Positions 62,548 through 64,000 of a stretch of DNA of 64,000 bases are shown one piece after another. Below the pieces are notes generated by a model. The model did not search any database, had not been told where the DNA came from, and saw only the letters and a list, made by a program, of their open reading frames with translations. The stretch lies in the NCBI GenBank assembly GCA_016098155.1, contig JAAAJB010000047.1, forward strand, positions 34,526 to 98,525, read 5' to 3'. How positions within the stretch are numbered: the stretch's first letter is position 1; each line of letters begins with the position of its first letter. The DNA is from Actinomortierella ambigua (taxonomy: Eukaryota; Mortierellomycota; Mortierellomycetes; Mortierellales; Mortierellaceae). Both the position numbers and the translations under genes were made by a program.

Positions 62548-64000
62548 ATGCCCTCTGACGATCGGAACAACCAGCTCGACACCCAGCAGCCTGTAGAAGG
62601 AGCCGCTGCTAGCGAGCCCCCCCAACTGCGCGACCAACAACCACACCAGGACACCTCCGCTACCGAGACTCCTACCATAGCCACGGAGGCCAAGGCTACT
62701 TCTCAGCAGCAGCAGCAGCAGCAACAACAACCAGCTACACCCACGACCCCCAAGAGCCCCTTTGGTGGTTTTTCTGCACCGTCCTTCTTCTCATCCGTTC
62801 AGGGCAAGTTGCAGACGACCCTCGCCACAACAAAGACGACCGCGGCCCAGGCCGCCCAGGCCGCCCAAGCAGCCGCAGCATCCGCCACTTCATCCGTCGC
62901 GGCATCCACCGCGAGTATGCACTCGCCACCACCACCACAGATCAACCTAAAGTCGTTGCAGTCCGGGACAGAGCATCTGGCCCAGGCCACCAAGGGGTGG
63001 GGCCTGTCGGCGTTCAAGTCGTTGAGCAACGCCGCACAACAGATCAGTGCCAATGTCACGCAAGGGTTTGAAAAGGAGCACGAACAGTTTATGCAGGAGA
63101 AAAAACTCCAGGCAACTGCCCACCCAAAGCAAGGCACCGAGACCGTTCCGGCTTGGGCGGGCTTGCCGGATGAGGAGCAACTCAAGGCGCGTATCCTGAG
63201 TTTGTCCAAGGTACTGTATTTTTTTTCAACCACTCACGTTTTTTCTTGGTAGTAAAGAAAGAGAAGAGGAGAAAGGGAAGGGAAGGGAAGGGGGGGAGGA
63301 GCTAATATCGAGTTCTTTCACTTTTCGTCTTAGGATAAACGCAACTTCTTGTTACCGCCTCCGCCAGGCACCGACTTTGTCTTTGACATGAACGCATATG
63401 CATCGACGGCGGTCGCGACCTTGCGCGAGGACCAAAACCTAGACCACATGCGGTTCTATCTGGTGCCTCGGGAGGTCGAAGAGCACATCTTTTGGCGAAA
63501 CTACTTTTACCGCGTCTCGTTGCTCAAACAAGTCGCCATTGCTGCTGCGGCCAACAATAGCAACAATAACAACAACAACAACAGCAATGCTACCACTGCC
63601 GATACCAACGACTCTAAACACGCACGATCGTCTTCTACCTCCTCCTCTTCTGGCAAACTCGAGCTCGGTTACAACATTTACTTTGGCGAAGACGATGTTG
63701 CTCCCCCCTCGTCGAAGCGGTCCTCTGTCGTCGGTGGCAGCGCCACTACCACCACTACGACCTCCCAAAAGCGCCAGTCTGTCACCTCTAGCAAAACTCT
63801 GGCTGAAAAGAAGGCCCCGGTCTCCGAAGTCTTGTTCGAGGCGGACATGCCCAAGGAGGACGAGGATCCAGGTAATGATAAAAGCAAGATTAGCTGTTTT
63901 AATATGAAAAAGAGAAAGCGATGCGCCCCCACGCTAACTACTTCAACCCCCCCCCCCCCCCCCCCTCCCCCCCTCCCCCCCATCACCCCCCCCCCCCCCT
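62548..64000 (+). CDS. BSD-domain protein (5' part, runs off the right edge)
   Basis: Only the first 400 or so residues are inside the window. Two exons (62548-63210, 63334-63871) are seen. A third intron opens at GTAATG (63872) and is unfinished. The N-terminus is Gln/Thr/Ala-rich with a QQQ run. A short SYF1/SAP-like helical section follows (TKGWGLSAFKSLSNAAQQISANVTQGF). The BSD domain is about 235-285: FDMNAYASTAVATLREDQNL, MRFYLVPREVEEHIFWRNYFYRV, with the conserved Phe and Trp. This matches BSD2/SYAP1-like cytosolic or Golgi-linked proteins more than TFIIH p62. After the BSD the chain is Asn/Ser/Thr-rich. The start MPSDDRNNQ follows a clean leader. Confidence 0.85.
63947..64000. repeat. 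Poly-C stretch at the window end
   Basis: Nearly pure C with a few T and A, inside the unfinished intron. Either a true microsatellite or an artefact. Confidence 0.85.

Overview
This window is nuclear DNA from a fungus, most likely an early-diverging filamentous one such as Mucoromycota/Mortierellomycotina. The rank is an inference from overall style: short GT-AG introns ending mostly in TAG, many homopolymer and (GA)n tracts in introns and UTRs, very long Q/N/S/H-rich tracts in regulators, and a class II-type HMG-CoA reductase. I found 18 protein-coding gene models. For 17 of them the spliced exons join in frame to a full-length product, or to a product that runs off the right edge. No rRNA, tRNA, CRISPR array or intact mobile element was seen. 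One 10-N scaffold gap lies at 42139-42148.

Layout. 0-8.8 kb, minus strand: Cyp40 co-chaperone, DH-PH RhoGEF, a doubtful Q/H-rich gene and mitochondrial ribosomal protein uL29m. 9.1-14.8 kb, plus strand: an LRR protein with a lysine-rich tail and a class II HMG-CoA reductase with a long disordered N-terminus. 15.0-27.0 kb, minus strand: a small uncharacterised protein, a two-finger iron-type GATA factor split by a 938-nt intron, and an ITC1-like WAC/DDT/WHIM chromatin-remodelling subunit. 27.0-31.4 kb is a gene-poor island holding only degraded, possibly retrotransposon-derived sequence. 31.4-45.3 kb, plus strand: histone H1, EB1/Bim1, DRG2/Rbg2, a multi-pass RING-H2 protein and an RMD1/RMD8 (DUF155) protein. 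45.6-60.9 kb alternates in strand: a giant homeobox factor (-), a kelch membrane protein (+) and an NDR/Cbk1-type kinase (-). At 62.5 kb a BSD-domain gene (+) runs off the right edge, where a poly-C stretch ends the window.

Functional themes. Several genes belong to growth control and polarity (RhoGEF, EB1, NDR kinase, kelch membrane protein). Others serve transcription and chromatin (GATA, homeobox, ITC1, H1) or translation (DRG2, uL29m). This is an ordinary linear fungal gene neighbourhood, not a secondary-metabolite or defence cluster. The points most worth a second look are the class II HMG-CoA reductase, the iron-type Cys signature of the GATA factor with TGATAA sites upstream, the perfect heat-shock element in front of Cyp40, the inverted repeat beside the scaffold gap at the RMD8 start, and the decayed island at 27-31 kb.
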